From: Algibacter amylolyticus
Lineage (GTDB): Bacteria > Bacteroidota > Bacteroidia > Flavobacteriales > Flavobacteriaceae
Direction: 5' to 3'
Length of the DNA: 64,000 bases
Assembly: GCF_014202225.1 (NCBI RefSeq)
Contig: NZ_JACHGE010000004.1
Location: forward strand, 248,001 to 312,000
Shown here: positions 1-9,703 of the stretch, one piece after another
Numbering within the stretch: the stretch's first letter is position 1
How the letters are laid out: each line of letters opens with the position of its first letter
Notes under the pieces: generated by a model
Seen by the model: the letters and a program-made list of their open reading frames with translations, nothing else
Told to the model about the DNA's origin: nothing
Databases searched by the model: none
Translations under genes and position numbers: made by a program

Positions 1-134
1 CTTTTAGTTTCCTTAACTACATCTGTTTTCTTTTCATATGAAAACCCTTCTTTCTTTTTTTCTTCTTTACCACCACAGGCTACTAATACCACACTAGAAA
101 AGATAGCTACTAATAAATATTTAATTGATTTCAT
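1..134 (-). CDS. N-terminal part of a small lipoprotein (runs off the window)
   Basis: An ATG at 134 on the minus strand opens about 44 codons that continue past the window edge. The start reads MKSIKYLLVAIFSSVVLVAC, a lipoprotein signal peptide with a lipobox (LVAC) and an acylated Cys20, followed by GGKEEKKKEGFSYEKK, a charged linker. The protein is therefore exported and lipid-anchored. The function cannot be told from this fragment; in flavobacteria such a start is used by many binding proteins and cytochromes. It lies downstream of gapN in the same direction but behind a strong hairpin, so it is probably a separate unit. Confidence 0.7.
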   Translation of the reverse strand, partial: MKSIKYLLVAIFSSVVLVACGGKEEKKKEGFSYEKKTDVVKETK

Positions 135-198
135 TTGATATAATTTTGTTTAAATTTAGTTTAACTGTATTACTACAACTTCAAATATAAGCATATAA

Positions 199-253
199 AG
201 GCTTAGTGTAGTACAATTTTTTTCAGTGAAAAATTCTATACTACACTAAGCCT
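199..253 (-). terminator. Hairpin downstream of gapN
   Basis: A perfect 15-bp inverted repeat (AGGCTTAGTGTAGTA at 199-213 and its complement at 239-253) lies 26 bp after the gapN stop. The T-tract that would follow is weak, so it may act as a terminator or as an mRNA 3' stabiliser. Confidence 0.6.
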
Positions 254-278
254 AAAAATAAAAAGAATGCTTTAAAAA

Positions 279-1871
279 TTATAAAATATAATCGGTGCTA
301 ATAAAATTAGATGTCTTCTTATCTAATAATTCATTTAAAATAGCATTATTATAAGGATTGTCTTTTGATGCTACAAAGGTTCTTATAGAAAACGAACGTA
401 AAGCATCATGCACACTTAAAGTACCAAACGCAGAATCTTTTCGTCCTGTAAATGGATAAACATCTGGACCACGTTGGCAAGAGCTATTTAAATTAACACG
501 ACACACAAGGTTTACCAATGTATCAATTAGCGGTGATAAGGTTGTAATATTTTTACCAAACAAGCTTACTTGCTGACCATAATCTGATTCGGCCATATCA
601 TCTAAAGGCTCCTCGATATCCGAGAATGAAACCACAGGTACAACGGGTCCGAATTGCTCCTCTCTAAACACACGCATATCTTTAGTAACCGGATATAAAA
701 CCGCAGGAAATATAAAATTCTCTGATGTTTCACCACCTTTTTTATTAATTACTTTAGCGCCTTTTTCTACAGCATCATCAATTAACTCTTGAATGTAAGC
801 TGGCTTATCGGTTTCTGGAAGAGGCGTTAATTTAACACCAGATTCCCATGGGTTCCCAAACTTTAATTGATCTACTTTAAAAGCAAAACGTCTGTTAAAC
901 TCTTCTACTACAGATTCGTGAACATATAATACTTTTAATGCTGTACAACGTTGCCCGTTAAAAGACAAAGTTCCTGCGATACACTCTTCAACAGCCAAAT
1001 CTAAATCGGCATCAGGTAAAACAATAGCAGGGTTTTTAGCTTCCAATCCTAAAACCATTCTAAGTCTATTTCCTTTAGGATGCTGAGATTGTAGAGCGTT
1101 TGCTGAAGCACTGTTACCTATTAAAGCCAATACATCTATTTTCCCCGATTGCATGATTGGAGTTGCCAATACGCGACCACGACCGTAAACAATATTTACA
1201 ACGCCTTCTGGGAAACTTTTTTGAAATGCTTCAAGCAAAGGAGATATTAATAAAACTCCCAGTTTAGCAGGCTTAAAAATAACAGGATTTCCCATTATAA
1301 GTGCCGGAATTAACAAGGTAAAGGTTTCGTTTAAAGGATAATTGTAAGGTCCTAAACACAATACAACACCTAATGGACCACGACGAATATGAGCGTAAAC
1401 TCCGGAGTTTTTCTCAAATTTAGCTGAATCTCTATCTATTTGCTTATAAGCTTCGATAGTATCATAAATATAATCGACCGTTCTATCAAACTCTTTTTCT
1501 GAATCTGGTAAATTTTTACCAATTTCCCACATTAATAATTTTACAACTTCTTCACGCTTGGTTTTCATTTCTTCAACAAAACTCTCCATACACGCAATTC
1601 TGTCGGCTACTTTCATGGTTGGCCATAAACCTTTACCATTATCGTAAGCTCGGGTTGCAGAATCAAGAACCTCTAAAGCTTCTTTTTCGCCTAACTGCGG
1701 AATAGTTCCTAAAAGGGTTTGCTTGTAATCGCTAGTTGACGAGATGGTTGAGTAAACCTCTGCCGTATCGCCTTCCCAATGTTTTAATTCGCCATCGGAC
1801 AAGTACGTTGACTGATGCAAAAGGGATTCAATTTTATAAGCCTCTGGAATGTCTTTAAAAGGATGCTTCAT
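279..1871 (-). CDS. gapN: NADP-dependent glyceraldehyde-3-phosphate dehydrogenase-like aldehyde dehydrogenase
   Basis: A 530-residue aldehyde dehydrogenase superfamily protein, cytosolic, with no signal peptide. The catalytic thiol is Cys309 in [17 protein letters not shown] (175-181) and FKPA (199-202) are cofactor and substrate loops of the family. The closest recognised relatives are non-phosphorylating GAPDH (GapN), which oxidise glyceraldehyde 3-phosphate to 3-phosphoglycerate and make NADPH. The usual ELGGK motif carrying the general-base glutamate reads GLEAK (275-279) here, so the glutamate sits two residues later; this pattern is familiar to me from Bacteroidota homologues. The protein is somewhat longer than the classic 475-residue GapN. 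It is probably monocistronic, 177 bp after ilvA. Substrate identity is inferred from overall resemblance only. Confidence 0.8.
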   Translation of the reverse strand: MKHPFKDIPEAYKIESLLHQSTYLSDGELKHWEGDTAEVYSTISSTSDYKQTLLGTIPQLGEKEALEVLDSATRAYDNGKGLWPTMKVADRIACMESFVEEMKTKREEVVKLLMWEIGKNLPDSEKEFDRTVDYIYDTIEAYKQIDRDSAKFEKNSGVYAHIRRGPLGVVLCLGPYNYPLNETFTLLIPALIMGNPVIFKPAKLGVLLISPLLEAFQKSFPEGVVNIVYGRGRVLATPIMQSGKIDVLALIGNSASANALQSQHPKGNRLRMVLGLEAKNPAIVLPDADLDLAVEECIAGTLSFNGQRCTALKVLYVHESVVEEFNRRFAFKVDQLKFGNPWESGVKLTPLPETDKPAYIQELIDDAVEKGAKVINKKGGETSENFIFPAVLYPVTKDMRVFREEQFGPVVPVVSFSDIEEPLDDMAESDYGQQVSLFGKNITTLSPLIDTLVNLVCRVNLNSSCQRGPDVYPFTGRKDSAFGTLSVHDALRSFSIRTFVASKDNPYNNAILNELLDKKTSNFISTDYIL

Positions 1872-2048
1872 AACTCTTTTTGTTTTTTAAAGCCTCAAAA
1901 AACATAAGTTTTAAGACTTCACTTTAGTTAATTTGTTTACACCCAAAATAACTAAATTTTACTTACAATGATACCCTGAAATTCAAATAAACAGTAAAAA
2001 TAGAGCGCAAACGATTTCGCAAATTAGAAGATTTTTAAGTGTACAAAA

Positions 2049-3314
2049 TCACACTAAAAACTGAAACAAATCGGGCTTATCATTCAAATAATCGCCATAA
2101 AAATTACGCTGTTTCATTTTGGTAATTAATGGCTCTAAATCGTTAGCCGATTTTAATTGCACACCAACCACTGCAGAACCGTTTTCCCGATTGGTTTTTT
2201 TAGCATATTGAAAAAACGTAATATCATCATCTTCACCTAAAATATCAACCACAAATTCTTTTAAAGCACCAGCACGTTGCGGGAAGCTAATAATAAAATA
2301 ATGTTTTAAATTGGCGTACAATAAAGCGCGTTCTTTAATTTCGGGCGTTCGCGTAATATCGTTATTACTTCCGCTTACCACACAAACAACGTTTTTACCT
2401 TGTATTTCTTTTGCATAGAAATCTAGCGCAGAAATACTTAGGGCTCCGGCAGGTTCCACTACAATAGCATCTTTATTATAAAGTTCTAATATGGTTTCGC
2501 AAACTTTGCCTTCCGGCACGGTAATCATATTGGTTAAATTTTCTTTACAAATAGCAAAGGTTAAATCGCCAACACGTTTTACGGCCGCACCATCAATAAA
2601 TTTTTCAATTTTTTCGATGGTTGTGTTTTTATTATTTTTTATGGAAACCGACATAGAAGGTGCGCCTTCTGGCTCGACTCCAATAATTTTAGTTTGAGGT
2701 GATAAGGTTTTAAACACCGTTGATAAACCTGCAGCTAAACCACCACCACCAACAGCTATAAACACATAATCGATAGGTTGTGTGGCTTGTTCTAAAATTT
2801 CTAAAGCAATAGTAGCTTGCCCTTCAATAACTTTTTTATCATTAAAAGGATGTATAAAGGTTTTTCCTAACTCGTCGCACTCTAACATGGCGGCATGAAA
2901 CGAATCGTCAAACGTATCGCCAATTAACTTAATTTCTATAAAATCTTCGCCAAACATTTTTACCTGCTCCACCTTTTGGTTAGGTGTTGGTGCCGGCATA
3001 TAAATGGTACCTTTAATTTTTAAGAGTTTACACGATAAAGCAACACCTTGAGCATGATTACCTGCACTAGCACAAACTACACCATTTAAAGCTTCTTGCG
3101 CCGTTAGCGAGCTAATTTTATTATAAGCACCCCTAATTTTATAGGAGCGTACTTGTTGTAAATCTTCGCGCTTTAATAAAATATTAGCGTTATACTTTTT
3201 TGAATACCTTAAACTTTCACTTAAAGGTGTAACCGTAGAGACCGTTTTAATAGTTTCGGCAGCAGCTTTTACGCTTTCTATACTAGGAAAATAAGTGGAT
3301 GTGTTGTGACTCAT
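2049..3314 (-). CDS. ilvA: Threonine ammonia-lyase (threonine deaminase)
   Basis: A PLP enzyme that converts threonine to 2-oxobutanoate, the first step of isoleucine synthesis. At 421 residues it is the short form, with a fold-type II catalytic domain (about 10-325) and a single ACT-like regulatory domain (about 335-421); the E. coli form has two. The PLP lysine is Lys59 in SYKIRGAYN; the phosphate-binding glycine loop is GGGGL at 189-193; the substrate loop SAGNHAQG is at 83-90. The biosynthetic role is supported by its place after ilvDBNC. It is separated from ilvC by 158 bp holding a hairpin, so it may be expressed by read-through or from its own promoter. Confidence 0.93.
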   Translation of the reverse strand: MSHNTSTYFPSIESVKAAAETIKTVSTVTPLSESLRYSKKYNANILLKREDLQQVRSYKIRGAYNKISSLTAQEALNGVVCASAGNHAQGVALSCKLLKIKGTIYMPAPTPNQKVEQVKMFGEDFIEIKLIGDTFDDSFHAAMLECDELGKTFIHPFNDKKVIEGQATIALEILEQATQPIDYVFIAVGGGGLAAGLSTVFKTLSPQTKIIGVEPEGAPSMSVSIKNNKNTTIEKIEKFIDGAAVKRVGDLTFAICKENLTNMITVPEGKVCETILELYNKDAIVVEPAGALSISALDFYAKEIQGKNVVCVVSGSNNDITRTPEIKERALLYANLKHYFIISFPQRAGALKEFVVDILGEDDDITFFQYAKKTNRENGSAVVGVQLKSANDLEPLITKMKQRNFYGDYLNDKPDLFQFLV

Positions 3315-3397
3315 TTAAATGGGCTTATCGTGCTTATGCAAGGTAATTAATCCTTTGTTTTTATTAAACCATTTCTCATTTAAATTAAGATTTGGCA

Positions 3398-3435
3398 CAA
3401 AAAAAAACCTGTTGAGATGTAAACATCTAACAGGT
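3398..3435 (-). terminator. Intrinsic terminator between ilvC and ilvA
   Basis: Arms ACCTGTT (3407-3413) and AACAGGT (3429-3435), extended by inner pairs AGATGT/ACATCT. On the minus strand the stem is followed by a run of nine T (3398-3406). It probably ends part of the ilvDBNC transcript and would lower ilvA expression relative to the upstream genes. Confidence 0.75.
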
Positions 3436-3472
3436 TTTTCAAAATATAGTTTAGTTTAGTTGTATTCGGTAC

Positions 3473-4948
3473 TTATACTATTGGCTTCATTGCCGTCATA
3501 GAACCTCTTAAGAAGGCACCAACTTTTTCAACTGGGTGATTTCTTAAAGCAGCATTTACTTCAATAAGTTTAGCGTTATCTACACCTGCACCATTATCTT
3601 TAGCGTAAGGCTTTCCTATAACATCTGTTTTTATGTTTTTCATAAAATCAGTTAATAAAGGCTTACAAGCATGGTCAAATAAATAACATCCGTACTCTGC
3701 AGTATCAGAAATTACGCTATTCATTTCGTATAATTTACGTCTTGCAATAGTGTTTGCAATAAGTGGCGTTTCGTGTAAAGACTCGTAGTATGCAGATGCA
3801 TCGATAATTCCAGAATCTGTCATAGCTTCAAAAGCTAATTCCACACCTGCTCTTACCATAGCAACCATTAACACACCGTTATCGTAGTACTCTTGCTCAG
3901 TAATTTCAACATCACCAGCTGGTGTTTTTTCGAAATTAGTTTCAGCAGTAGCTGCTCTCCATGTTAATAAATCATGATCATCGTTAGCCCAATCTGCCAT
4001 CATTCCAGCAGAAAAACGACCTTCAATAATATCATCCATATGCTTTTGGAATAATGGACGCATAATATCTTTTAATTCTTCCGATAATTCGAAAGCTTTA
4101 ATTTTAGCTGCGTTAGATAAACGATCCATCATGTTAGTTACACCACCATATTTAAGACCTTCTGTTACAGTTTCCCAACCGTATTGAATTAATTTTGATG
4201 CATAACCTGCATCAATACCTTCTTCAACCATTTTATCAAAACAAAGGATAGAACCTGTTTGTAACAATCCACAAAGGATAGTTTGCTCTCCCATTAAATC
4301 AGATTTTACCTCAGCAATAAAAGACGATGCTAATACACCTGCTCTATCACCTCCAGTTGCTACTGCATAAGCCTTAGCTTGTGCCCAACCTTTTCCTTCT
4401 GGGTCATTCTCTTCGTGTACCGCAATTAATGTTGGCACACCAAAACCTCTTTTATACTCTTCTCTTACCTCTGTTCCTGGACATTTAGGCGCTACCATAA
4501 TAACGGTAAGGTCTTCACGTACTTGCGTACCTTCTTCAACAATATTAAAACCGTGAGAATAAGATAATGTTGCTCCTTTTTTCATTAAAGGCATAACAGC
4601 ATTTACAACACTTGTATGTTGCTTATCTGGTGTTAAGTTTAATACTAAATCTGCAGTAGGAATTAATTCTTGGTAAGTACCAACAGTAAATCCGTTTTCA
4701 GAGGCATTAACAAAAGATTGACGTTTTTCTGCAATAGCAGCATCACGTAGTGCATAAGAAATATCTAAACCAGAATCTCTCATGTTTAACCCTTGGTTTA
4801 ATCCTTGAGCACCACACCCAACGATAACTATCTTTTTTCCTTTTAAAGCAGTTACTCCATCTGTAAATTCTGAAGCATCCATAAATCTACACTTCGATAA
4901 TTGATTTAATTTATCTCTTAAAGACAGTGTGTTAAAATAATTTCCCAT
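3473..4948 (-). CDS. ilvC: Ketol-acid reductoisomerase (NADP+), class II
   Basis: Converts 2-acetolactate and 2-aceto-2-hydroxybutyrate to the dihydroxy acids of valine and isoleucine synthesis, using NADPH and Mg2+. The 491-residue length marks the long class II form with a duplicated C-terminal helical domain (class I is about 340). The nucleotide-binding motif is GCGAQG (44-49). Mg-binding acidic residues lie in segments such as [11 protein letters not shown] and in the duplicated [18 protein letters not shown] regions. The start ATG lies 17 bp downstream of ilvN, consistent with translation from one operon mRNA. Confidence 0.96.
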   Translation of the reverse strand: MGNYFNTLSLRDKLNQLSKCRFMDASEFTDGVTALKGKKIVIVGCGAQGLNQGLNMRDSGLDISYALRDAAIAEKRQSFVNASENGFTVGTYQELIPTADLVLNLTPDKQHTSVVNAVMPLMKKGATLSYSHGFNIVEEGTQVREDLTVIMVAPKCPGTEVREEYKRGFGVPTLIAVHEENDPEGKGWAQAKAYAVATGGDRAGVLASSFIAEVKSDLMGEQTILCGLLQTGSILCFDKMVEEGIDAGYASKLIQYGWETVTEGLKYGGVTNMMDRLSNAAKIKAFELSEELKDIMRPLFQKHMDDIIEGRFSAGMMADWANDDHDLLTWRAATAETNFEKTPAGDVEITEQEYYDNGVLMVAMVRAGVELAFEAMTDSGIIDASAYYESLHETPLIANTIARRKLYEMNSVISDTAEYGCYLFDHACKPLLTDFMKNIKTDVIGKPYAKDNGAGVDNAKLIEVNAALRNHPVEKVGAFLRGSMTAMKPIV

Positions 4949-4965
4949 TTTATATTTAATTGTAA

Positions 4966-5499
4966 TTATTGGTTATCGAATGCTTTTAGCAATTCGCTTA
5001 CTTTCATTTCATCTTTTGTTACTGCAATACGTCCAGAACGTACAAATTGCATAATCCCAAAACTGTTTAAATCGCGTCGTAACGCTTCAATTTCGTTTCT
5101 TCTACCCGATTTTTCAAGTACAAAAAAGTCTTTGTTTACGGTTACAATTCTAGAATAACTTTCTTTAATAATATTCTGTATTTGCGGCTCGTTAAACAAC
5201 AAATCAGAATTTATTTTAAACATACAAGACTCTGTAAAAATAGTTTCGTCTTCGGTATGATAATATGCTTTTATCGTTTCAACTTGCTTTTCAATTTGCT
5301 TAACAATTTTACATGCCGTGTCTTCGCAAATATTAACCACAATTACAAAACGATTTACACCATCAATCTCAGATTGAGAGGTTGTTAAACTTTCTATATT
5401 TATGTGTCTACGCTGAAAAATAGCTGAAATACGATTCAATAAACCGATATTATTTTCGGTATAAATTGATATTGTGAATGATTGTATATCTTCGCTCAT
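4966..5499 (-). CDS. ilvN: Acetolactate synthase small (regulatory) subunit
   Basis: At 177 residues it has the length of IlvN/IlvH. An N-terminal ACT domain begins with [18 protein letters not shown] (8-25), the typical ligand-binding beta-alpha turn, and is followed by a C-terminal domain that activates the catalytic subunit. It binds valine and gives feedback control of IlvB. It sits 122 bp after ilvB and 17 bp before ilvC, between its partner and the next pathway enzyme. Confidence 0.93.
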   Translation of the reverse strand: MSEDIQSFTISIYTENNIGLLNRISAIFQRRHINIESLTTSQSEIDGVNRFVIVVNICEDTACKIVKQIEKQVETIKAYYHTEDETIFTESCMFKINSDLLFNEPQIQNIIKESYSRIVTVNKDFFVLEKSGRRNEIEALRRDLNSFGIMQFVRSGRIAVTKDEMKVSELLKAFDNQ

Positions 5500-5621
5500 C
5501 TTTTAAACTTATATTAGAAAAAGGCCTTTTAAACTATTTTTTTATCGCTTTCGCGGAATAAATACTGCTTCAATTAAGGTGTATCCTTTTCTTTGTTCTT
5601 GTATGCTTTATTCTTGTTTTC

Positions 5622-7355
5622 TTAACTTAATCGTACATCTGAAACTGAAGCTCCTGAAGGAATCATCGGGAACACATTATCTTCTTTCTCCACCATAACC
5701 TCTAAGAAATAAGACTCTTTTGATGCCATCATTTCTTTTACAGCTTCTTCCAATTCATCGCGTTTAGTTACTTTTCTAGCTTTAATATAATACCCTTCGG
5801 CAATAGCTACAAAGTTTGGATTTGTCATTTCCGTTGATGCATAACGCTTATCAAAAAACAACTGTTGCCACTGGCGTACCATACCTAAAAACTCATTGTT
5901 TAAAACCACAATTTTAACGGCTGCTTTTTGCTGAAAAATGGTTCCTAGCTCCTGTATATTCATTTGGTAACCACCATCGCCAATAATAGCTACAACCTCA
6001 CGATCTGGTGCTGCCATTTTAGCTCCAATTGCCGCCGGAAGTGCAAACCCCATGGTACCTAAACCACCCGAAGTAATATTACTTTTGGTAACATTAAAAT
6101 CGGCATATCTACAAGCAATCATTTGGTGTTGACCTACATCCGAAACAATGGCTGCATTTCCATTACTTTCAATATTTATTTGCTTTAAAACCTCGCCCAT
6201 GGTTAACCCTTCTTTTGTTGGGTTAATATCGTTATTAATAACCTGGTCGAACTCTATAGCATATAAATCCTTAAACTCTTTTAACCATGCATCATGACTA
6301 TTTTTATTTAAAGCATCAGATAGCATAGCTAAACTTTCTTTTGAATCGCCTAACACAGCAACATCCACTTTTACGTTTTTGTTAATTTCTGCTGGGTCAA
6401 TATCAAAATGAATAATTTTAGCTTGTTTTGCGTAACTATCTAAATTACCTGTAACACGATCGTCAAAACGCATACCTATAGCAATTAAAACATCGCACTC
6501 GTTAGTTAATTTATTTGGCGCATAATTACCATGCATACCAACCATACCAATATTTAAAGGATGTGATGTTGGAAATGCCGACGCACCAAGTATAGTCCAT
6601 GCAGCAGGAATACCAGCTTTTTCAATAACGTTTTTAAGTTCTTCTTCGGCTTGACCTAAAATAACACCTTGCCCCCAAACAATCATTGGTTTTTTAGCAT
6701 TATTAATCAATTCCGCAGCAGCGTTAACAGCCTCTTGACTTGTTTTTGGTACAGGAACATAACTTCTAACCCCTCTACATTTTTCGTATTTAAAATCTAA
6801 CTCAGCAACTTGAGCATCTTTAGTAATATCGACTAATACAGGCCCTGGTCTTCCGCTTTTAGCAATATAAAATGCTTTAGCTATAGCCGCAGGAATATCT
6901 TCTGCTTTAGTAACCTGGCAGTTCCATTTTGTTACTGGCGTAGAAATACCAACTATATCGGTTTCTTGAAAAGCATCACTACCTAATAAATGCGAAAACA
7001 CTTGCCCTGTAATACACACTAATGGTGTAGAATCTATTTGAGCATCTGCAATTCCTGTTATTAAGTTAGTTGCTCCTGGTCCCGAAGTTGCCATAGCAAC
7101 ACCAACTTTACCAGATATACGCGCATAACCTTGAGCAGCATGGGCAGCACCTTGTTCATGACGTGTTAATACGTGATGTATTTTATCTTGGTATCTATAT
7201 AAGGCATCGTATACTGGCATAATAGCTCCTCCTGGATATCCATAAAGAATATCAACACCCTCTGCTATCAAGCTTTTAACTACAGCTTCGCTACCTGTTA
7301 TACGTTCTGCTTTTTCTGCCACTTCTTTTTTATTATTAATTGTTTGTGTTTTCAT
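5622..7355 (-). CDS. ilvB: Acetolactate synthase large (catalytic) subunit
   Basis: A ThDP-dependent enzyme that joins two pyruvates, or pyruvate and 2-oxobutanoate. The ThDP glutamate lies in TRHEQGAAHA, the glycine-rich FAD region in the middle, and the GDG...N diphosphate motif is GDGGYQMN followed by NNEFLGMVRQWQ. A GTG at 7388 would lengthen the protein by 11 residues, but the ATG at 7355 (MKTQTINNK...) is chosen: it has a purine-rich AAGG stretch about 9 bases upstream, and the extension runs through a palindromic repeat that is found elsewhere in non-coding DNA. The product is 577 residues. It forms an operon with ilvD (59 bp gap) and ilvN. Confidence 0.95.
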   Translation of the reverse strand: MKTQTINNKKEVAEKAERITGSEAVVKSLIAEGVDILYGYPGGAIMPVYDALYRYQDKIHHVLTRHEQGAAHAAQGYARISGKVGVAMATSGPGATNLITGIADAQIDSTPLVCITGQVFSHLLGSDAFQETDIVGISTPVTKWNCQVTKAEDIPAAIAKAFYIAKSGRPGPVLVDITKDAQVAELDFKYEKCRGVRSYVPVPKTSQEAVNAAAELINNAKKPMIVWGQGVILGQAEEELKNVIEKAGIPAAWTILGASAFPTSHPLNIGMVGMHGNYAPNKLTNECDVLIAIGMRFDDRVTGNLDSYAKQAKIIHFDIDPAEINKNVKVDVAVLGDSKESLAMLSDALNKNSHDAWLKEFKDLYAIEFDQVINNDINPTKEGLTMGEVLKQINIESNGNAAIVSDVGQHQMIACRYADFNVTKSNITSGGLGTMGFALPAAIGAKMAAPDREVVAIIGDGGYQMNIQELGTIFQQKAAVKIVVLNNEFLGMVRQWQQLFFDKRYASTEMTNPNFVAIAEGYYIKARKVTKRDELEEAVKEMMASKESYFLEVMVEKEDNVFPMIPSGASVSDVRLS

Positions 7356-7370
7356 AGTCTCAACCTTAAA

Positions 7371-7396
7371 TGAGATTTCCGCCTTCACGGAAATGA
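7371..7396. repeat. Short palindromic repeat, copy A
   Basis: Consists of TGAGATTTCC and GCCTTCACGGAAATGA, with arms ATTTCCG (7375-7381) and CGGAAAT (7388-7394). It is related to copies at 16825-16850 and 20382-20409. It lies in the ilvD-ilvB gap, just upstream of the ilvB start. Confidence 0.6.
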
Positions 7397-7414
7397 AAAA
7401 ATACTATTATTTTA

Positions 7415-9097
7415 TTACAAATCCGTTACACAGCCCTTTGAAGCCGATGCTACCGTTTTTGCGTATTTGTATAATATTCCTTTATTGTGTTTTAATGCTG
7501 GTTGTATCCATTGCGCTTTTCTTTCTGCTATTTCTTCATCAGATAGTAAAACGTTAATAGAGTTATCTTCTGCACTAATTCTAATTTTATCTCCTGTTTT
7601 TAATAATCCAATAGTTCCACCATTCTGTGCTTCTGGCGTAATATGCCCCACAACAAAACCATGTGTACCACCAGAAAAACGGCCATCTGTAATTAATGCT
7701 ACAGATTTCCCCAAACCAGCTCCCATAATTAATGAGGTTGGTTTTAACATTTCTGGCATTCCTGGACCTCCTTTTGGACCTACGTATCTAATGACGACAA
7801 CATCACCTCTTTCTACTTCACCATTAGAGATTCCAGTATTTGCAGCTTGCTCACCATCGTAAACCACAGCTTTACCTTCAAATAATAAACCTTCGTTACC
7901 TGATATTTTTGCTACCGCACCTTCAGTCGCTAAGTTTCCATAAAGGATTTGTAAGTTACCTGAAGATTTTAATGCTTTATCCTTTGGAAAGATAACATCT
8001 TGATCGTCTTCAAAAGAAAGTGGTTCAACATCCGCTAAATTTTCAGCTAAAGTTTTTCCTGTTACTGTTAAACACTCACCATGTAAATAACCATTATCTA
8101 ATAAATACTTCATTACTGCTGGCGTTCCACCAACACCATGAACATCTTCCATAAGGTATTTACCAGATGGTTTTAAATCTGCTATTAACGGTGTTCTGTC
8201 GCTTACACGCTGAAAATCTTCTAATGTAAAATCGATATCTGCCGCATGTGCAATAGCTAAAAAGTGTAATACCGCATTTGTAGAACCTCCTAAAGCATTC
8301 ACTAATGCAATTGCATTTTCAATAGATTTTTTAGAGATAATATCTAATGGTTTTAAATCTAATTCTAAAAGGTTTTTAATAGCTCTTGCTGTTCTTTCGC
8401 TTTCAGATAATTTATTAGGATTTTCGGCTGGAATAGACGAGTTATATGGTAATGCAAACCCCATACATTCAATTGCCGAAGCCATTGTGTTTGCTGTATA
8501 CATACCACCACAAGCTCCTGCTCCTGGAATAGCACTCTTTATAATTTCTCTATATTCTTCTTCACCAATTTCGCCAGCTACTTTCTGCCCTAAAGCCTCG
8601 AAAGCCGAAACGATGTTTAATTTTCTTCCTTTATATTTACCAGAGGCAATTGTACCTCCATACATCATAATAGACGGACGGTTTAAACGTAACATAGCCA
8701 TTACAGCTCCTGGCATATTTTTATCGCATCCAACTACAGATACTAAAGCATCATAACTTTGAGCGTTCATTACTGTTTCAATAGAATCTGCAATAATATC
8801 GCGAGATGCTAAAGAGTAATTCATACCCGAAGTTCCCATAGAAATACCATCACTTACACCAATAGTGTTGAATCCTAATCCAACTAAACCTGCAATTTTA
8901 GTTTCAATTTTAACCTCGGCAGCTAAATTATTTAAATGCATGTTACATGGGTTCCCATCATATCCGGTACTCGCAATACCCACTTGAGCCTTATTCATGT
9001 CCTCATCAGTTAAACCTACTGCGTATAACATGGCTTGAGATGCTGGTTGAGATTCGTCCTGTGTTAGTCTTTTACTATGTTTATTAAGTTCTTTCAT
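7415..9097 (-). CDS. ilvD: Dihydroxy-acid dehydratase
   Basis: Dehydrates dihydroxy acids to 2-oxo acids in valine and isoleucine synthesis, using an Fe-S cluster and Mg2+. Typical motifs are [19 protein letters not shown] and [14 protein letters not shown] (the cluster cysteines) and [15 protein letters not shown] near the C-terminus. A TTG at 9112 is possible, but the ATG at 9097 ([11 protein letters not shown]) matches the family start and gives 560 residues. It is the first structural gene of the operon. A 5' leader of more than 240 nt separates it from the attenuator terminator at 9344-9369. Confidence 0.95.
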   Translation of the reverse strand: MKELNKHSKRLTQDESQPASQAMLYAVGLTDEDMNKAQVGIASTGYDGNPCNMHLNNLAAEVKIETKIAGLVGLGFNTIGVSDGISMGTSGMNYSLASRDIIADSIETVMNAQSYDALVSVVGCDKNMPGAVMAMLRLNRPSIMMYGGTIASGKYKGRKLNIVSAFEALGQKVAGEIGEEEYREIIKSAIPGAGACGGMYTANTMASAIECMGFALPYNSSIPAENPNKLSESERTARAIKNLLELDLKPLDIISKKSIENAIALVNALGGSTNAVLHFLAIAHAADIDFTLEDFQRVSDRTPLIADLKPSGKYLMEDVHGVGGTPAVMKYLLDNGYLHGECLTVTGKTLAENLADVEPLSFEDDQDVIFPKDKALKSSGNLQILYGNLATEGAVAKISGNEGLLFEGKAVVYDGEQAANTGISNGEVERGDVVVIRYVGPKGGPGMPEMLKPTSLIMGAGLGKSVALITDGRFSGGTHGFVVGHITPEAQNGGTIGLLKTGDKIRISAEDNSINVLLSDEEIAERKAQWIQPALKHNKGILYKYAKTVASASKGCVTDL

Positions 9098-9343
9098 ATT
9101 TATTGCAAACAACTTTAGTCTTTAGCTTATTTTATTTTTGTATTCTTAGTTAATTAAGGTTTTTATTGAAAACTCTTCAATTTCACCAAAACAACTTGTC
9201 GAAATTAATTTATTAGCTTCTTATAGCCGCTAACCTTTGTTTTTCCAGGTTAAATCCACGACTATAAAAATCAATTCAAACACCTTATTATCAGTAACTT
9301 AGATTCATATTTTTATGATGTTCAAAACCAAAAAAAACTTCAT

Positions 9344-9369
9344 AAAAAAACCTTCCGAATTTAGGAAGG
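9344..9369 (-). terminator. Attenuator terminator of the ilv operon
   Basis: Minus-strand hairpin CCTTCC-TAAATTC-GGAAGG (9369-9351) followed directly by seven T (9350-9344). It lies 41 nt after the stop of the leader peptide and upstream of ilvD, with no other gene for it to terminate. The sequence GGAAAGG at 9404-9398, just after the leader stop, can pair with CCTTCC and form the competing antiterminator. Confidence 0.8.
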
Positions 9370-9410
9370 ATATTATATTTAAGTTTGATTTAAAATACCT
9401 TTCCGTTGCC

Positions 9411-9476
9411 TTATGAAATAATCACAAGGACATAAATAGGATCGATATTTAAAAAATGGTTTTTCATCGGCTTCAT
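9411..9476 (-). CDS. ilvL: Branched-chain amino acid leader peptide (attenuation)
   Basis: An ATG at 9476 opens 21 codons (a second in-frame ATG at 9467 would give 18). The peptide starts MKPMKNHFLN and ends IDPIYVLVIIS: seven of its last eleven residues are Ile, Val or Leu, the end products of the operon. It is followed within 41 nt by an intrinsic terminator. Stalling on these codons should leave GGAAAGG (9404-9398) free to pair with the terminator's first arm and allow read-through; normal completion should cover it and allow termination. No standard -7 box at an ideal distance was found, so the transcript start is not fixed. The peptide has no function beyond sensing charged tRNA. Confidence 0.75.
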   Translation of the reverse strand: MKPMKNHFLNIDPIYVLVIIS

Positions 9477-9557
9477 GCAAATATTTGTATTTAAACTTTA
9501 ACAGCCAACTTATTGCCAAAAAAAACAAAAACAGACACGCATATTCTTTTATTTTTT

Positions 9558-9565
9558 TACTTTTG
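9558..9565 (+). promoter_or_regulatory. -7 promoter box of metK
   Basis: TACTTTTG is an exact match to the Bacteroidota -7 consensus TAnnTTTG. It ends 13 bases before the riboswitch begins at 9579, which is the expected distance for transcription to start just ahead of the aptamer. A -33 TTG at the ideal spacing was not found. Confidence 0.5.
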
Positions 9566-9578
9566 CGGAAATAATAAT

Positions 9579-9684
9579 AGAGGAAAGATTTGACTGATTG
9601 CAACCTCTTTACATTACAATTTAAGGTAATGTGAACAAAAATGCTAAAGGCAGTGTAAACTTCCTTCGACGTTCTCGTCAAATC
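9579..9684 (+). promoter_or_regulatory. SAM-II-type riboswitch controlling metK
   Basis: The core of the SAM-II aptamer is visible. P1 is AGAGG (9579-9583) with CCTCT (9604-9608). Loop 1 is GATTTGACTGATTGCA, matching the conserved GATTT...ATTGCA. The 3' segment AAAAATGCTAAAGG (9637-9650) carries the conserved AAATG...GCTAAA, and a second pairing is CTG (9594-9596) with CAG (9651-9653). An extra hairpin, ACATTAC/GTAATGT (9611-9632), is inserted where the short form has a few bases. GATTTGAC (9587-9594) is also perfectly complementary to GTCAAATC (9677-9684), 20 bases before the ATG, and could be the switching partner. SAM-II elements are known from alphaproteobacteria and Bacteroidota methionine genes. 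Confidence 0.78.
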
Positions 9685-9703
9685 TTACCGTAAAATAATA
9701 ATT

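Noticed and set aside
9379-9681. 100-codon minus-strand frame between ilvD and metK
   Set aside because: It is antisense to the metK riboswitch and overlaps the attenuator leader peptide in another frame; composition is basic and aromatic with no family pattern.
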